Below, in pieces: positions 35,790 through 47,249 of a stretch of DNA of 64,000 nt; the first letter of the stretch is position 1; every line of letters begins with the position of its first letter. A program made the position numbers and the translations under genes. Under the pieces are notes generated by a model. That model made no database searches. It was not told the origin of the DNA and worked only from the letters and a program-made list of their open reading frames with translations. Source of the stretch: Pomphorhynchus laevis (Eukaryota; Acanthocephala; Palaeacanthocephala; Echinorhynchida; Pomphorhynchidae); contig WNNJ02003007.1 of the NCBI GenBank assembly GCA_012934845.2, positions 1 to 64,000 of the forward strand. The letters run 5' to 3'.

Positions 35790-38240
35790 GGTTAACTATT
35801 CACAAAATTTTTGTGGATACAAGAAAATTTGTTAATTTTCAATTTTTTATAATATATAAAGTTATCAGTGTCTCTGTCCGTTGTCCCCAGCATAGAAACT
35901 GCCTTGCCAGTTTGCACGGCCAGGCTGATCCTCTGGAGTAAAAATGTCTTTGCGCAAGGCTCGTCGCAGTGACAGCGGAGACGCTTACCTAGCTTATAAG
36001 AAAAAACAGTAGTCCCTCTACCCAAGGCGCTGAGAGTTTCAATCCCCGTTGTATGAAATCCATGCCACTGGATGTGATGGCCTCGTACTTTTTCTTCTTT
36101 CTTTCCTCAGCTTCTGTGACTACGGCACTTGGTCCTGATAACGCCGTAGATAAATGACTTGGAGACAGTGGACCTACACATTTCTCGTCCCAGCATGCAA
36201 AACACCCACTTCCCACGGGGTCACCGTGCCGCCATCCGGTCGTTTTCCGTCGGAGCGAGTGAAACCTGGAGGTTCAAGGCAGCTCGATACGTAAGCTTTT
36301 CCTAACGCATCTTGAACAATGCTGTTCAGCATTGAATGACGGGCAAAACGGCCAGCGGAACGTGAACAACTAAAGCCATGCGTTCGTAGTCTGTCAACGA
36401 CCGCACCGCAACGGCACGTGTGGGGTTGAATATTGGCGTTCCTAATCGTAAGGCGATTGCCACTCTTAAGACTTCGTCTGTTAGCAAAGTTCCAGTCGTG
36501 GACATTGGAACTGCCTGTAGGAATGTTCCAGCAGCGGGTGCCTTAACGTTGATTAGGCGGCCTGTAGTAATTGCATCGATAGCACTTGCCGCGAGCTTGA
36601 GCGCACTTACCTCGAATAGAGGGATGTTTCATTCTTTTGGCGTGGTCCCAAAGTAGGCAAATGCTCGGCGACGGTGGCGTTAATTGGATAGTACCAATCA
36701 TTTGGTTGTTTTCGCCGGAAGCCAGAGCTCTGCCTTTTACTAATTAAGTGCCAATGATCAAGGTTGTCGTGAAAATCTTTCGTTCCGAACAGGAATGAGT
36801 CTTGAAGTTCTGTAGGGAGAAGATCAAAGACGACCGATAGCGATGTCAGGTAAGACGATGAGTAAGCTGGTGTGGCAATGATTCTTACGCTTGAAATGCC
36901 TAGATCCCCGTGAGTTATCGGCAAAGTGGCTTGTTGCCAGCTTGATAATGATATTTTGACGTTAAGTACTTTCTCAAGTTGGTCCCTCCGAGCAGCATCA
37001 TAATCCTGGAGAACACTGCTTTAGTAACATGACGTGGAGCTGAGTGTGCACATCAGTTTTGAAGCGCTGAGAACATTCTGGAGCAGTAAAAATGCAAGGT
37101 GTGTGTTGAGTCCGGCCAAGTGGCCTCCCATCAATTTCAGTTGCGATATCTTATCAAGTAGTACCTTATCATCGACTTTTGAGCTAGCTAGGGCGCCCCA
37201 GTAGAGTGGCGTCAGCCGGCTTAACGTGCTTTATACCTGGGAGAATTGTGCGAATCCTTGAAAGCGCGGTTGGTGAGTGTGAAACGAATTCGCATTTCGT
37301 TTCGTTTAGATATAGTCCGAATTCAGGGCCGAGTGGGGTTAGTAGTTCGATATAGTGGCATATGTCTTCGGTGTGGCCTCCGATAACACTGTCATCGAGA
37401 TACTACACATTAAAACTGGAAGTGAGTTTTTTGAGCAGTGGATTGATGGCAAGGCAGAATAATAGCAGGCCGAGAGGATCGCCTTCTTGAACTCCTTCTT
37501 GTGATTTGATCGTGTGATCGCCGTATTGCAGGATACTTACGCCGGAATAGCGACAATTAACGAAGCGGAATAACGCGAGAAAGTGCTGTGTCGTTTCTGT
37601 CAGCACAGCTGTACGACTAACATTGTTGAATGCATTAGTATTATCTATCTTTAACAGGCCTTCCCCGCACGTCATTCCTACATAGAGGAATAAGTGTGTG
37701 GCGTACAATACCGCTTCACAACCTGATTTTACTCATACGCCGATTTGATAAGGCTTCAGAAATGTGGAAGCTTCACTGCGAATCAGTAACGAGGCAGTCT
37801 TTGCCACCAAACGACTGAGTGTATTGCCAATTGCGATCGGACGAAGCCATCCATCTTTCTTGTTAAAACTCAGTAGAGTGGCGCCAAAGAAATACGGCTG
37901 AATTGTTTTTGGTACATATTCTTTAAGGACGATATTGATGAAATTTGTCAACTGTTTGGCTAGTCCTGTGTCTCTCCAAGTGTCTCCTGTGCCGACTAGG
38001 CGTTGAAGGTGACGTGTGCGAAGTCTGTCAAAACCTCCCGCCGTTCTCTTAGGAAAAGAGCGCATCGCCGCGATAACGTCATCCGGAGTTGCTATAAGCG
38101 CATCTGGGAGATCTGTTGAATATATACCAGATTGAATATTAGTGTTCCTTAGTGGATGTTTAAGGCGCATCAACTGAGCATTTTCGTGGGATAAAAGGCG
38201 AGCTGTTCGTCACTTGAAGCAATTCTAACAGCCCTTCTGA
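35790..38240 (-). pseudogene. RLE-type non-LTR retrotransposon R', near full ORF
   Basis: Minus-strand order: SGDIRRAVRIASSDEQLAF (about 38235), DDVIAAMRSFPKRTAGGFD (37733-38173), RPIAIGNTLSRLVAK, LKIDNTNAFNNVS (motif A, 37403-37708), GVQEGDPLG (motif B), then thumb sequence (36607-36924), AAGTFLQAVPMSTTGT (about 36520), and SRSAGRFARHSMLN with EPPGFTRSDGKRPDGGT near 36240-36370. The last is the KRPDG core of a restriction-like endonuclease. The closing part reads RISLAVQTGKAVSMLGT (about 35900). The motif C box lies in worn DNA near 37400. Many stops and frame changes are present. It belongs to the same broad RLE group as the 23.9-27.1 kb element but to a different family. Confidence 0.7.
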
Positions 38241-38269
38241 TGTCCCCGCTCTCGACCTATCTTGTTATC

Positions 38270-39240
38270 ATCTGATGGCAATCGGCATGAAAACGAATTG
38301 TCGATTATCTAATTCACTATATTTTTCACGCTTCCGGAGCTCTGTTAAATCGGTTACACTACCCACGGACACGACATCAAGTGCTTCATAACTTGATACT
38401 AGAGTATTTACGCAGGTGAAATCCCATAATAGGAGTTTTCCATCCTTCTACTGTATCAGCGATCAACCATCTAGGCGCTTACCGTAGTTCGGCAACAGCT
38501 ATGCTGGCTCTAAGCGAGCGGCAAACCTGCGGCGGAAAGAGCCGATTTCATAATCCTGTTCAATTCTGAGTGGCGAGAGTGTCGCGATTTAACAAGCGAG
38601 CAGTCGAGTTTATGGAATCCTGATAAATCTGTGCTTATTCCTCACCTGCTTAGCATTTCCCCGCAGAATTGAATGCTGAGACGGAGTGTAACCGCCATAG
38701 CAAAAGTTCTGTCGTCGATCCTAGTGCCAACAACTGAAATGGGCAGTGCTGTCAGAAACGCCCCGGAGTTATTTCCAGCTTCGCCTAGCAACCGCGCACG
38801 ACTCTTAGCCGTTTCTGTCGTAGAAAGTAGGGACTTCCTGGTTAACTTGTGCAAGGGACGAGACCGACGTCTTTGAACATGAGCTTCCGTCGGTGTATTC
38901 TCTTCACACAATTCGGTCGATTGTGTTACTCCTGAAATGTATGTAGCAATGTTAATCCATCTTAGACTCCTGAGATCCGGCCCGAGTAAGGGCCCTATCA
39001 AATCCGACGTTCCAGCAAGAGACGATAGGTAGGCGGCAATAGCGACTTCTTGGTTAGGAATTTTCCGAGTCCACAAAGATCCACAGTTAGTGTTGCTTGG
39101 GCGTATGCCTTATCACTGATGTTAAGTAATCTACCCAAAGATTCGCGTAGGGTTTTGTCGTATGAATGCAGCGAAAATCTGCAATCGAAACATGGTGCAC
39201 TGCGTAATAAATGAGAAATTCTAGGTATGTGGAAGCTGGA
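38270..39240 (-). pseudogene. RLE-type retrotransposon R'', thumb and endonuclease portion
   Basis: It begins in the thumb (RISHLLRSAPCF at about 39220), continues with SRARLLGEAGNNSGAFLTAL (38642-39076), then GFHKLDCSLVKSRHSRHSEL (about 38590) and KRLDG..LLLWDFTCVNTLV (about 38430), an endonuclease core in which KRPDG has become KRLDG. It ends near QFVFMPIAIR at about 38280, less than 50 bp from the first block of R'. Two copies therefore stand head-to-tail. Confidence 0.65.
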
Positions 39241-39262
39241 TCTTAAGAGAAATATTGAAAAT

Positions 39263-39401
39263 TGACCTGATCATTGCTGAATATTTTAAAATACATGATC
39301 GTTCCTGAATATTTTAAAATACATATCAGGATGGATATATTTCTAACAAATTTTACTTTTGATTTTTCTAGATACTGTTTTTACTATTAGAAATTAAATT
39401 G
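39263..39401. repeat. 139-bp direct repeat, left copy
   Basis: It matches 40272-40410 along its length: CCTGATC.., a doubled GAATATTTTAAAATA, ATATATTTCTAACAAATTTT and CTAGATACTGTTTTTAC. The two copies bracket the J ORF1 fragment at 39410-40060. A related segment is at about 48545-48590. Confidence 0.75.
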
Positions 39402-39409
39402 CTCATCCC

Positions 39410-40060
39410 AAATTTCAGTGAAGAATATCTAGTGAAAAAGGCTCACGAGTACTCTGCATTGTGTTAGGTCAGCTGGGTGGGATTGCCTCATCTCTAGACA
39501 GAGCTAGGGAGCGGAAAGGTTGCCCTTCTCGCTACCAACTCCGTCCTGGGCGAGTACTTGCATACGGGCAATGTCTTCATTTCCCATTAAGGCGCTTGTG
39601 TCCTTCGCTTTCAGGAGTTTTCCGATCTTGATGGGGGAACGGAATGAGCGATGCACCCCTCTTTTTAGATTGTGGCATAATTTGTTGTTTGGGAATTTCA
39701 GGGGAAGAGTACAATGCCGAAAGTATATCGGCCGCCATACTTTCATCTGTTTTAGTATAGATCGTTTATTAGAATCTATAATATAGAGGATATCCTTGTC
39801 GGACATTCTTGAAGCTGTTGTGGAGAAGCTTGCATCATCTTTCTTAATTTGAGCCGGACGAGAAAACTTCATCCTATAGTTCATAAAGACGGAACATTTG
39901 CGGGAAAAAGCTGGGTGGTCACCTGCACAGTTAGAACAAACGGAGAGAGCCCCTCATTTCTCCACCTTAACTAAGCTTTGACAGGAATCAAGGCTACATA
40001 TTCCACAGGATTTTTTGTTGGGAAGATGAAAACATCTAATCAAGGCTGCAATTCATGCCC
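39410..40060 (-). pseudogene. J-family LINE fragment: ORF1 3' half plus first codons of ORF2
   Basis: On the minus strand the knuckle region reads CSNCAGDHPAFSRKCSVF (about 39920), then MSDKDILYIIDSNKRSILKQ (39504-39884), like MSNKDLLYLLDNTKKTILAQ in copy 1. ORF1 ends at about 39504. MQST..EPFSLDIL, the start of ORF2, is readable at about 39465-39430, and then the element stops. The copy lacks everything 3' of that point, the reverse of ordinary 5' truncation, and lies between 139-bp direct repeats. Confidence 0.65.
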
Positions 40061-40271
40061 GTGCAATGAACGAGTTTAATTTTAACTCTTTTTAGCTTTA
40101 AAAGAAACCAATTATCATAACGCATGCTTCACAATTCATACGTTACAACGCAAATGTACACCTGCAACTAATTTTTGTAAATTTTATGCAAAAATCTTTA
40201 AAAAGTAGTAGAATCGTTAAGGAATTGAAAAATCACATTTCACAAAATATTCAGGAATGATCAGGTAAAAT

Positions 40272-40410
40272 TCACCTGATCGTTTTTAAATATTTTAAAA
40301 TACATGATCGTTCCTGAATATTTTAAAATATCTATCAGGATAGATATATTTCTAACAAATTTTACTTTTAATTTTGCTAGATACTGTTTTTACCATTAGA
40401 AATTTAATTT
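40272..40410. repeat. 139-bp direct repeat, right copy
   Basis: It is the partner of 39263-39401, about 1 kb away in the same orientation, with few differences. The pair may be long terminal direct repeats of a composite element, or copies of one repeat that flank the LINE fragment by chance. Confidence 0.75.
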
Positions 40411-40621
40411 GTCCGCATAAAATATAAAACAATATTTCTGCAAATGTGAATTTCTTGAGATGACAAAATATAAAATAAGAATTTGTAATTTAAATTGTTT
40501 AATTAACGCATGGCTCCAAAATTACTTTATTCAAAGAACCCGATGAGAACCAATTATTATATATTGTAAACTTAAAGAAGCAATAATGCCACATTTAAAG
40601 GAAATTTTAATGTTAATGTTA

Positions 40622-41000
40622 ATATCACAAATGGAAAATAATTAATTTATTAAGAATTAAATAAAGTTTAATCATTTAAATACTTTATCATTCATGTTTA
40701 ATTATTCAATTTAATCATTCATTTTTAAAAATTATATAATTAATAATTATATAAGTGCAATCATCATCAAGATAAAAATTTTTGTCTTGAGGATGATAGC
40801 AGTTAGCTATCGAAAATGTTACTTTTCATAAAAATAATTTCACTTTCTCCACTAATTAAATATAATAATTTAATTATTATTTAATCATTAAAAAAATTAA
40901 AAGATTATAAAAGACAGGAACAACAAACTGATTTAAAGAAAAATTAAATAACATTAAAGAACATCACAGTTAAAGACATTAGAATGGGATTAAGATAAAA
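40622..41000 (+). repeat. Approximately 380-bp direct repeat, copy 1 (uninterrupted)
   Basis: It runs from TATCACAAATGGAAAATAATT through GTTAGCTATCGAAAATGTTAC and CACTTTCTCCACTAATTAAA to AAGACATTAGAATGGGATTA. It is nearly identical to copy 2 at 41934-42216 continued at 42541-42650. There is no ORF. Confidence 0.85.
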
Positions 41001-41239
41001 CAAATAATTAAAAAATAATCATTAGAAAAATAATTATAATTCAATTTAAATTTAGATTAATTTAATGATATTTGAAAAGGATTTGTTTTCAAAAAACATG
41101 AAACATTTAAGATACCGTTCAACTTACGAGAAAATTTAACTTTTATTATTATTTGAAAAAAACCCTAGAATATTTTTTAATAAGATTTTTTCAACTTATT
41201 CAAATAATATAAACATAATGCGAATTCATCGGTTAGTGT

Positions 41240-41376
41240 TTATTTTTGATTGTCGATAGTTCGCATTACCAACCACCGGCCTGAAATGAACATTAACAAT
41301 CCAGCTGACGATGCAAAAAATATAGTTTCAAACATGTTCTTGAACATCCAGCAATAGACAAGCCCGCCAATAAGAC
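41240..41376 (-). CDS. Candidate host terminal exon encoding a membrane-protein C-terminus
   Basis: On the minus strand a splice acceptor (AATCTTTCAG) precedes 137 nt that are GC-richer than their surroundings and open to a TAA at 41240-41242. After a split first codon the exon encodes 44 residues with a hydrophobic stretch (ETIFFASSAGLLMFISG) and a basic end (RWLVMRTIDNQK), as expected for a last transmembrane segment with a short cytosolic tail. The coding-like codons and splice site are visible; the family is not recognised, and upstream exons were not found with confidence in the AT-rich DNA up to 49 kb. It is not similar to any transposon protein seen here. Confidence 0.45.
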
Positions 41377-41699
41377 CTGAAAGATTTAAATTAATAAAAT
41401 ATGTTAAATATTAAATTTTAATTAATAAATTTAATTAAAATATGAGATATTTAATTAATATAATTAAACAAGGACAATTAATACATTCAAAATACATTGT
41501 TATAAAGTAATAAGCAATTCATGATATAAATTAATTAAAAATTGAATTAAAAATTAATTTTGCAAATTTATTTAGTTGATTATTCATTTGATATATTAAA
41601 TTACCGTAATGGTTGATAGATCAACTATATTGAACATTTGTATTAATATTAAGTATTCGCACGGTTTTGATGCGAATAAATAAAATGTACATATAAAAT

Positions 41700-41925
41700 G
41701 TATCATCCTGAGAATTATAGCTAACTGATATCATCCTCAGAACAAAATTATGAAAAATGTACAATGAAATCAAAATATATAGTATATTATATAAATATAT
41801 TGTATTAAAATATAAATATACGTTTATATTTAATTAGTGGAGAGAGTGAAATTATTATTTTTATTAAAAGTCAAATTTTCGATAGCTAACTTATATCATC
41901 CTAAGGGCAAAATTATGTAAAATTA
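41700..41925 (-). repeat. Inverted fragments of the 380-bp repeat
   Basis: TTTAATTAGTGGAGAGAGTGAAA and TTTCGATAGCTAACTTATATCATCC at 41830-41910 are the reverse complement of the central part of copies 1 and 2. A second shorter piece (TATAGCTAACTGATATCATCC) lies at about 41715. The three sites make a nested direct/inverted arrangement. Confidence 0.7.
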
Positions 41926-41933
41926 CATTATGT

Positions 41934-42655
41934 AAATATCACATATGGAAAATAATTAATTTATTAAGAATTAAATAAAGTTTAATCATTTAAATACTTT
42001 ATCATTCATGTTTAATTATTCAATTTAATCATTCATTTTTAAAAATTATATAATTAATAATTATATAAGTGCAATCATCATCAGGATAAAAAATTTTGTC
42101 TTGAGGATAATAGCAGTTAGCTATCGAAAATGTTACTTTTAATAAAAATAATTTCACTTTCTCCACTAATTAAATATAATAATTTAATTATTATTTAATC
42201 ATTAAAAAAATTAAAAGCATTGAATCGGAATGAGACATGCTGGGTTGACATATTTGTGAATGGTTTTAGGGCCAAACCCAGCCAAAAAACGTTAAAAACG
42301 TTTAAGATTTTGTTATCAATATTTCTTTCGCTAATTGTGGACATTGTCAGGATAAATTATAATTAGCTGGAACACTTATAAATTTTCTTCCAGAAAATTG
42401 AAGAAAATTTATAAGTGTTCCAGCTAATTATAATTTATCCTGACAATGTCCACAATTGGTGGAAGAAATATTGATAACAAAATCTTAAACGTTTTTAACG
42501 TTTTTTTGGCTGGGTTTGGCCCTAAAACCATTTACAAAAATTAAACGATTATAAAAGACAGGAAAAACAAACTGATTTAAAGAAAAATTAGATAACATTA
42601 AAGATCATCACAGTTAAAGACATTAGAGTGGGATTAAGATAAAACAAACAACGAA
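41934..42655 (+). repeat. Approximately 380-bp direct repeat, copy 2 (split by an insertion)
   Basis: 41934-42216 equals the first 283 bp of copy 1 and 42541-42650 equals the rest (GATTATAAAAGACAGGAA and onward). About 325 bp including a long palindrome has been inserted at AATTAAAAG/AATTAAACG, which may be the target duplication. Confidence 0.85.
42253..42537. mobile_element. Palindromic MITE-like element
   Basis: The left arm 42253-42390 and right arm 42400-42537 are reverse complements with few mismatches, separated by about 9 bp. The outer ends read TTTGTGAATGGTTTTAGGG and, reversed from the right, TTTGTAAATGGTTTTAGGG. There is no coding capacity. About 35 bp of asymmetric DNA (from 42217) precedes the left arm. 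The near-perfect arms imply a recent insertion into repeat copy 2. Confidence 0.85.
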
Positions 42656-43055
42656 ATCAAAATATATAGTTAGTTCACGGCGCAGCAAATCCAGGTGTTC
42701 AAAATCCTTTCCAGAATCTTGTTTACCATAGAGCAGGAGACCAAATTCATGTTCTCCTTTTTCGTAATGGTAGATAGATCAACTACATTGTTGATGACTT
42801 TATATTATTAATGACAAAAATTTTAAGATTGAACAACTTGCTAATTTGTCGATGCAAACAAATCGTGAATAGTGAAATATAGAATAGTGAAAATACATGT
42901 TCAACAAGCTTATTTGGAACAAATGTAGATAGCCGGCAATAAAACCAATGCGCAATTATTCAATATTTGTCCCTGAAAATAGTTGTTCTCGAGATTTTGA
43001 CAGCAAATAGCTAATAACTCTTCGAATATCTTTTATCAGAATAAGATACTAGATA

Positions 43056-43310
43056 ATCAAATTTCATCAGAGGAAATGCGCCATTAGCATGTATTTGACC
43101 ATACTGCTATGTTGGGTCGAGGAATATGTGCTGAAACTTGTTAACATCGTAGTTTCTCCTGATGACCTAATTCTTATTCATATACATCGTATATTATCTA
43201 TTAATCAATTCTTAAAATTTGATTTTTTATTTTAAATTTCATTTTTAAATGTTAGCTTGATATATAAATATTAATTGTATAAAATCTGATAATAAGATAT
43301 TCAAAGGCGA
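43056..43310 (+). repeat. PLE noncoding module, diverged copy
   Basis: It reads TTTCATCAGAGGAAATGCG, TAGCATGTATTTGACC, TACTGCTATGTTGGGTCGAG and TTTCTCCTGATGACC. The outer stem is kept, while the GGCCCC/GGGGCC pairing is lost. The AT-rich tail is short and worn. Confidence 0.65.
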
Positions 43311-46300
43311 TTGATTAAAATTATCAACTAAAACTGATTTCCTATTATAATTCAATATGCTGTTCGAATGCTATATCTAAAAAGTATCTCCATAAATCGA
43401 ACACGAAAATAGTATTTTAGCATTTTAAAATTTGTCCTATTTGAGCTTTACTGATAGTTAAATATTCATGTAAAATAAAACTATATTTTTGATAGATATG
43501 GGAATTTGACAAATCATCGAAGATTTCTAATGATTTTATTGCACTAAAGAAACTTGAATTTGAGAATAATTTAACGGCTATTATCACGTTAGCATGTCCG
43601 TAACACATTTCCCTCCCTTAAAGTAGAAGTAATTATAAACTCTGCATTTTTGGTGTGTGTTTTTCATTATTGTGTAAATACAAAGAATACGGTATTCAAA
43701 AGTAAGATTCCTCGTATAAAAATATAACATTTGTTATAAGTCATCATTGTCGCCAAGAAAGCGACAGTTTATTGCACAACTGACTTTCATAAAGACAATA
43801 ATATTCGACCGTTCTTCACAATGTAAGTACGAGAAATCTGAACATTTTTGAATCCTTTATTTTAACTACAACTAGTCGATTTAACTTCTAACTGTACCTG
43901 GTAACGATTAAATGATTAATAAAATTAAACAGTTTCTTAAAATTGATTTATTAAAAAAGATATGTTTACATATCTTTTTTAATAATAAAATTCATGTCTC
44001 TTTATAATATAACTACTGTTTTGACTTTATAATATGAAAATAGCTTAAACTAGAAGACACTTTTTTTAAATTTATAAATTTGATCACATAACTAAAATTA
44101 CAATTTTGTAAGTTACATAAATTTGAAGGTAGAATTATCTCAATCATAAAAATCTTTATGAACCAATTCACAGAAAATATACGATGCGTTTAAAGAAAGA
44201 TTGAAGATCAATTGGATGAGCTGCTTTGTTATTAGACTTCATCCCCTGCTCCTCAACCAGCAGTTTATCGAATACATGTAATGATGTATTTTTATCTGGT
44301 GTAAATAAGCTTTCCTAAAACAGTTTTAAATTTTTCAAGTACCATTTTTGAAGTTTGCAAAGTACTTTCCAGTTCTAATCTTCATAAAAAGTTTTAAAGG
44401 AGGAAAATATTATTACACAAGTAAAGTTCCGAATACATAACTTTATATTTTCATTATTATATTTAAGATTTTATATTTTTATATTTTATATTTATATTTT
44501 TGGAAGAGTTTTGAAAGTGAATATAAGTGCGTTAAAATTTAAATTGCGTATTGTAAAAACGTATTCATTTAGGCACTAAAGAATACTTTCAATTTTATAA
44601 AAATTGATACTTTCATTATTATAAAACTTATAATAATGTAAAATACAATCATTTTACTTTCAAAAAAATCAAAAGAAAATATAAATTGATCATTGAATTG
44701 CCAAAAGCAAATTGATCGAATTGATTAATAGATAATTAATTATTAATTATTTTTATAAGTTGATTAAAAAAGCTAAACCGATAATGGATGCCAAAAGTTA
44801 AAAGATTTCTAAACAAAAGCTTTAGGAATCTTAAATACATGCAAAATCGATTAAATTTTATAATCATTTAATTAATTAAATCACTTAACTTATGCTACAT
44901 ATTTTGTTCTATAAATTTTAAAGTTGAAATTTATTTTTCTTAGATTAATATTATCAAGTATTTTTCATGAACCCAGATCATTAGAATGAAGTGTTATCAA
45001 ATTTCAGCCCCTGTTCAAATATTACAATCAGTATATCCCATAAGTCAATTAAATGTAATCGAAATTTAAAGCTTTTTTAAAATAATTAGCTGGTAATCAA
45101 ATAATCAAATAATGAAGATCAAATGAAATTTGATCTTCATTTGATGTATTCATTTTTTGTTAATCTTAATTTATTAGTTCACTTATTGTGCAATAAATTG
45201 ATCAGCTGGTTAGTCAGATATTTGATCAGAATTCATTTTAATTTCACGCAGTTTTTCCAAACAGCTTGACATAAATTTACATTTTGAGATACATTATCTA
45301 CCGAATATTTTTCGAATGCATAAAGCAGTTATTCTTGATTTCTCTTCTGTACAGACCATAATGCCCATTATTTCTAAATTAATAGCAATTTACAGTATCA
45401 ATTACATTCACAATTGGAAATTTTCAAAAAAACGGCAGCACGTTTCAGCACTTGCTTTGACTGGCAATAATATTCAACAACCATATATTATCAAATAGGA
45501 AACTGTCTAGACTCCATATCGAAAAAGATATCATTTAAATGCTTGTGCAGCTTAGACACTATTTTTACTGACAGCATTGATAAACCTGTTTTCATAAAAA
45601 GTATGATAGCCGGTCTCCTAATTGTAAATTACTAACTTGATAAAGATAGCGAGTAACTAGATTGAACCGTCTTAATAAATAGCTATTGTAAACGAAATAT
45701 CGGAAACACGTTTGTTACTAAGAAAATATTAGTTTTCAGTAACATATCTGGTGAGTTTCGTTTAGATACTATGGTCGTTCTTTAACAGAAGGCTCATATT
45801 TCCATTCCTTTACTAAAAGTTTAAATTACACATTAATATTCGTAAAATTTGTCCTTTGAATTTTTACAAACTATCTATTGAGGTCTATTGAATTATATCT
45901 AGTACTTAAGCTAAATTTATAAGATTTAGATTTATTTTATTTGGAATTAAATTTTAATGTTTTGAGAATAATAAATATTCAAAATTTTGAAAAATAACAT
46001 GAAATCTAAATTTTTAAATACTGCAACACATAAATCCATTTTAAAATTTATAGATTAATAAAATTAATAAATTAAATGTTAAGCTGTTTCGGTTTAACAT
46101 TCGAAACTGTTGAATTAAAAAAAGTAAAAAATTAAAATTAAAAGATTGAATAAAATTTTTTAATTTAATAAATTTATTACATTTTTTAATTAAAAAAAAT
46201 AATTAAATATGTAATTTATTTAAATTAATAATTAATTTAAACAACAAATTAATCGCATTTTGTAAATTTATCATGTCGTTATTGCGTTATTTTTTATTAA

Positions 46301-47150
46301 ATAACGACATTTTCGACCTGTTCATTAAATTCATCGGAAGTTTAAAACTAAAATATAACTAACAATCTAGAAGATTATTTTGTTATTAATAAACAGAGAT
46401 ATGTAAATTTTAGTTTCGCATATTTTAGTATATTTTGATTTAATGCTTAATTTAATAAGGTTTTTAATTAAATTTTTAATTATTTTATCATCATACTTTG
46501 CCCATCTTTGAGGGATTGAAAATTTCAATCCCTCGAATTCCGGAATATTTATCCATTGTTTAACTTTGCAAATTTGATAATGTTGCATCATATGCAATAG
46601 TTCCTAACAGAAACTGAAATAAAATATGAAATCACGACCCCACAATATTGTGTTTCCTACGGAATACAGGGATCAATTAATAAGTTGCTGTAGCTTTTTA
46701 GAAAAAAAATCAATGCATGTTTTCAATGAACGGCTGTGCTGATAAACGAAAAATCTTAATTAAAATTGTAACTTCTAGCGGAAAGATAGAATGCATAACA
46801 TCTCACCCAAGTAATGAAATTTTTTAACATTTAACCGATATAATTAGTGGGACAATCAAGAAATATAACTGCTATAACGTTTAACGCATCAGCTCCTACC
46901 TAATATTTTTATATGAAAAGATTACTGTTTGCTTGAATAGACGAATTGACGGTATTCATTGACGTTTATAAAAATGCAGTAAAATTATAAATAAAGATAA
47001 TATTACAATGACATAATATCACATTATTTTCTTTATAAGTTGGCAATAATAAGAATTTGAAAATTTAAAGCCGAAACGTTTTTATCAAACTAAAAAGGTG
47101 GACGTTTTTTATATAATATAGGTATTTATAAAATACGAGTTTTTACAGTA
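43311..47150. other. AT-rich stretch, one decayed PLE module, no convincing gene
   Basis: Frames at 43417-43608 (minus), 45316-45498 (plus) and 46367-46597 (minus) have no family signal. A degenerate minus-strand PLE module head lies at about 44218-44312 (GCTGCTTTGTTATT, CCAGCAG, ATACATGTAATGATGTAT). A perfect 25-nt palindrome with a 1-nt centre (GAGGGATTGAAA and its complement) is at 46510-46534. Host introns are possible here. Confidence 0.5.
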
Positions 47151-47249
47151 GCATCTTAGGACTGTAAAAAGTTCAGTCGCTTTCAGCGACTTATAAGATT
47201 CATGGAACGTGGGCACATTTACCAAAAGATAAACGTTTCCTTTTCAGAT

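Noticed and set aside
46560-46613. Minus-strand mini-exon FLLGTIAYDATLSNLQS after a TTTATTTCAG acceptor
   Set aside because: Only 17 codons, competing frames, and an overlapping frame explained by AT-rich DNA; no support.
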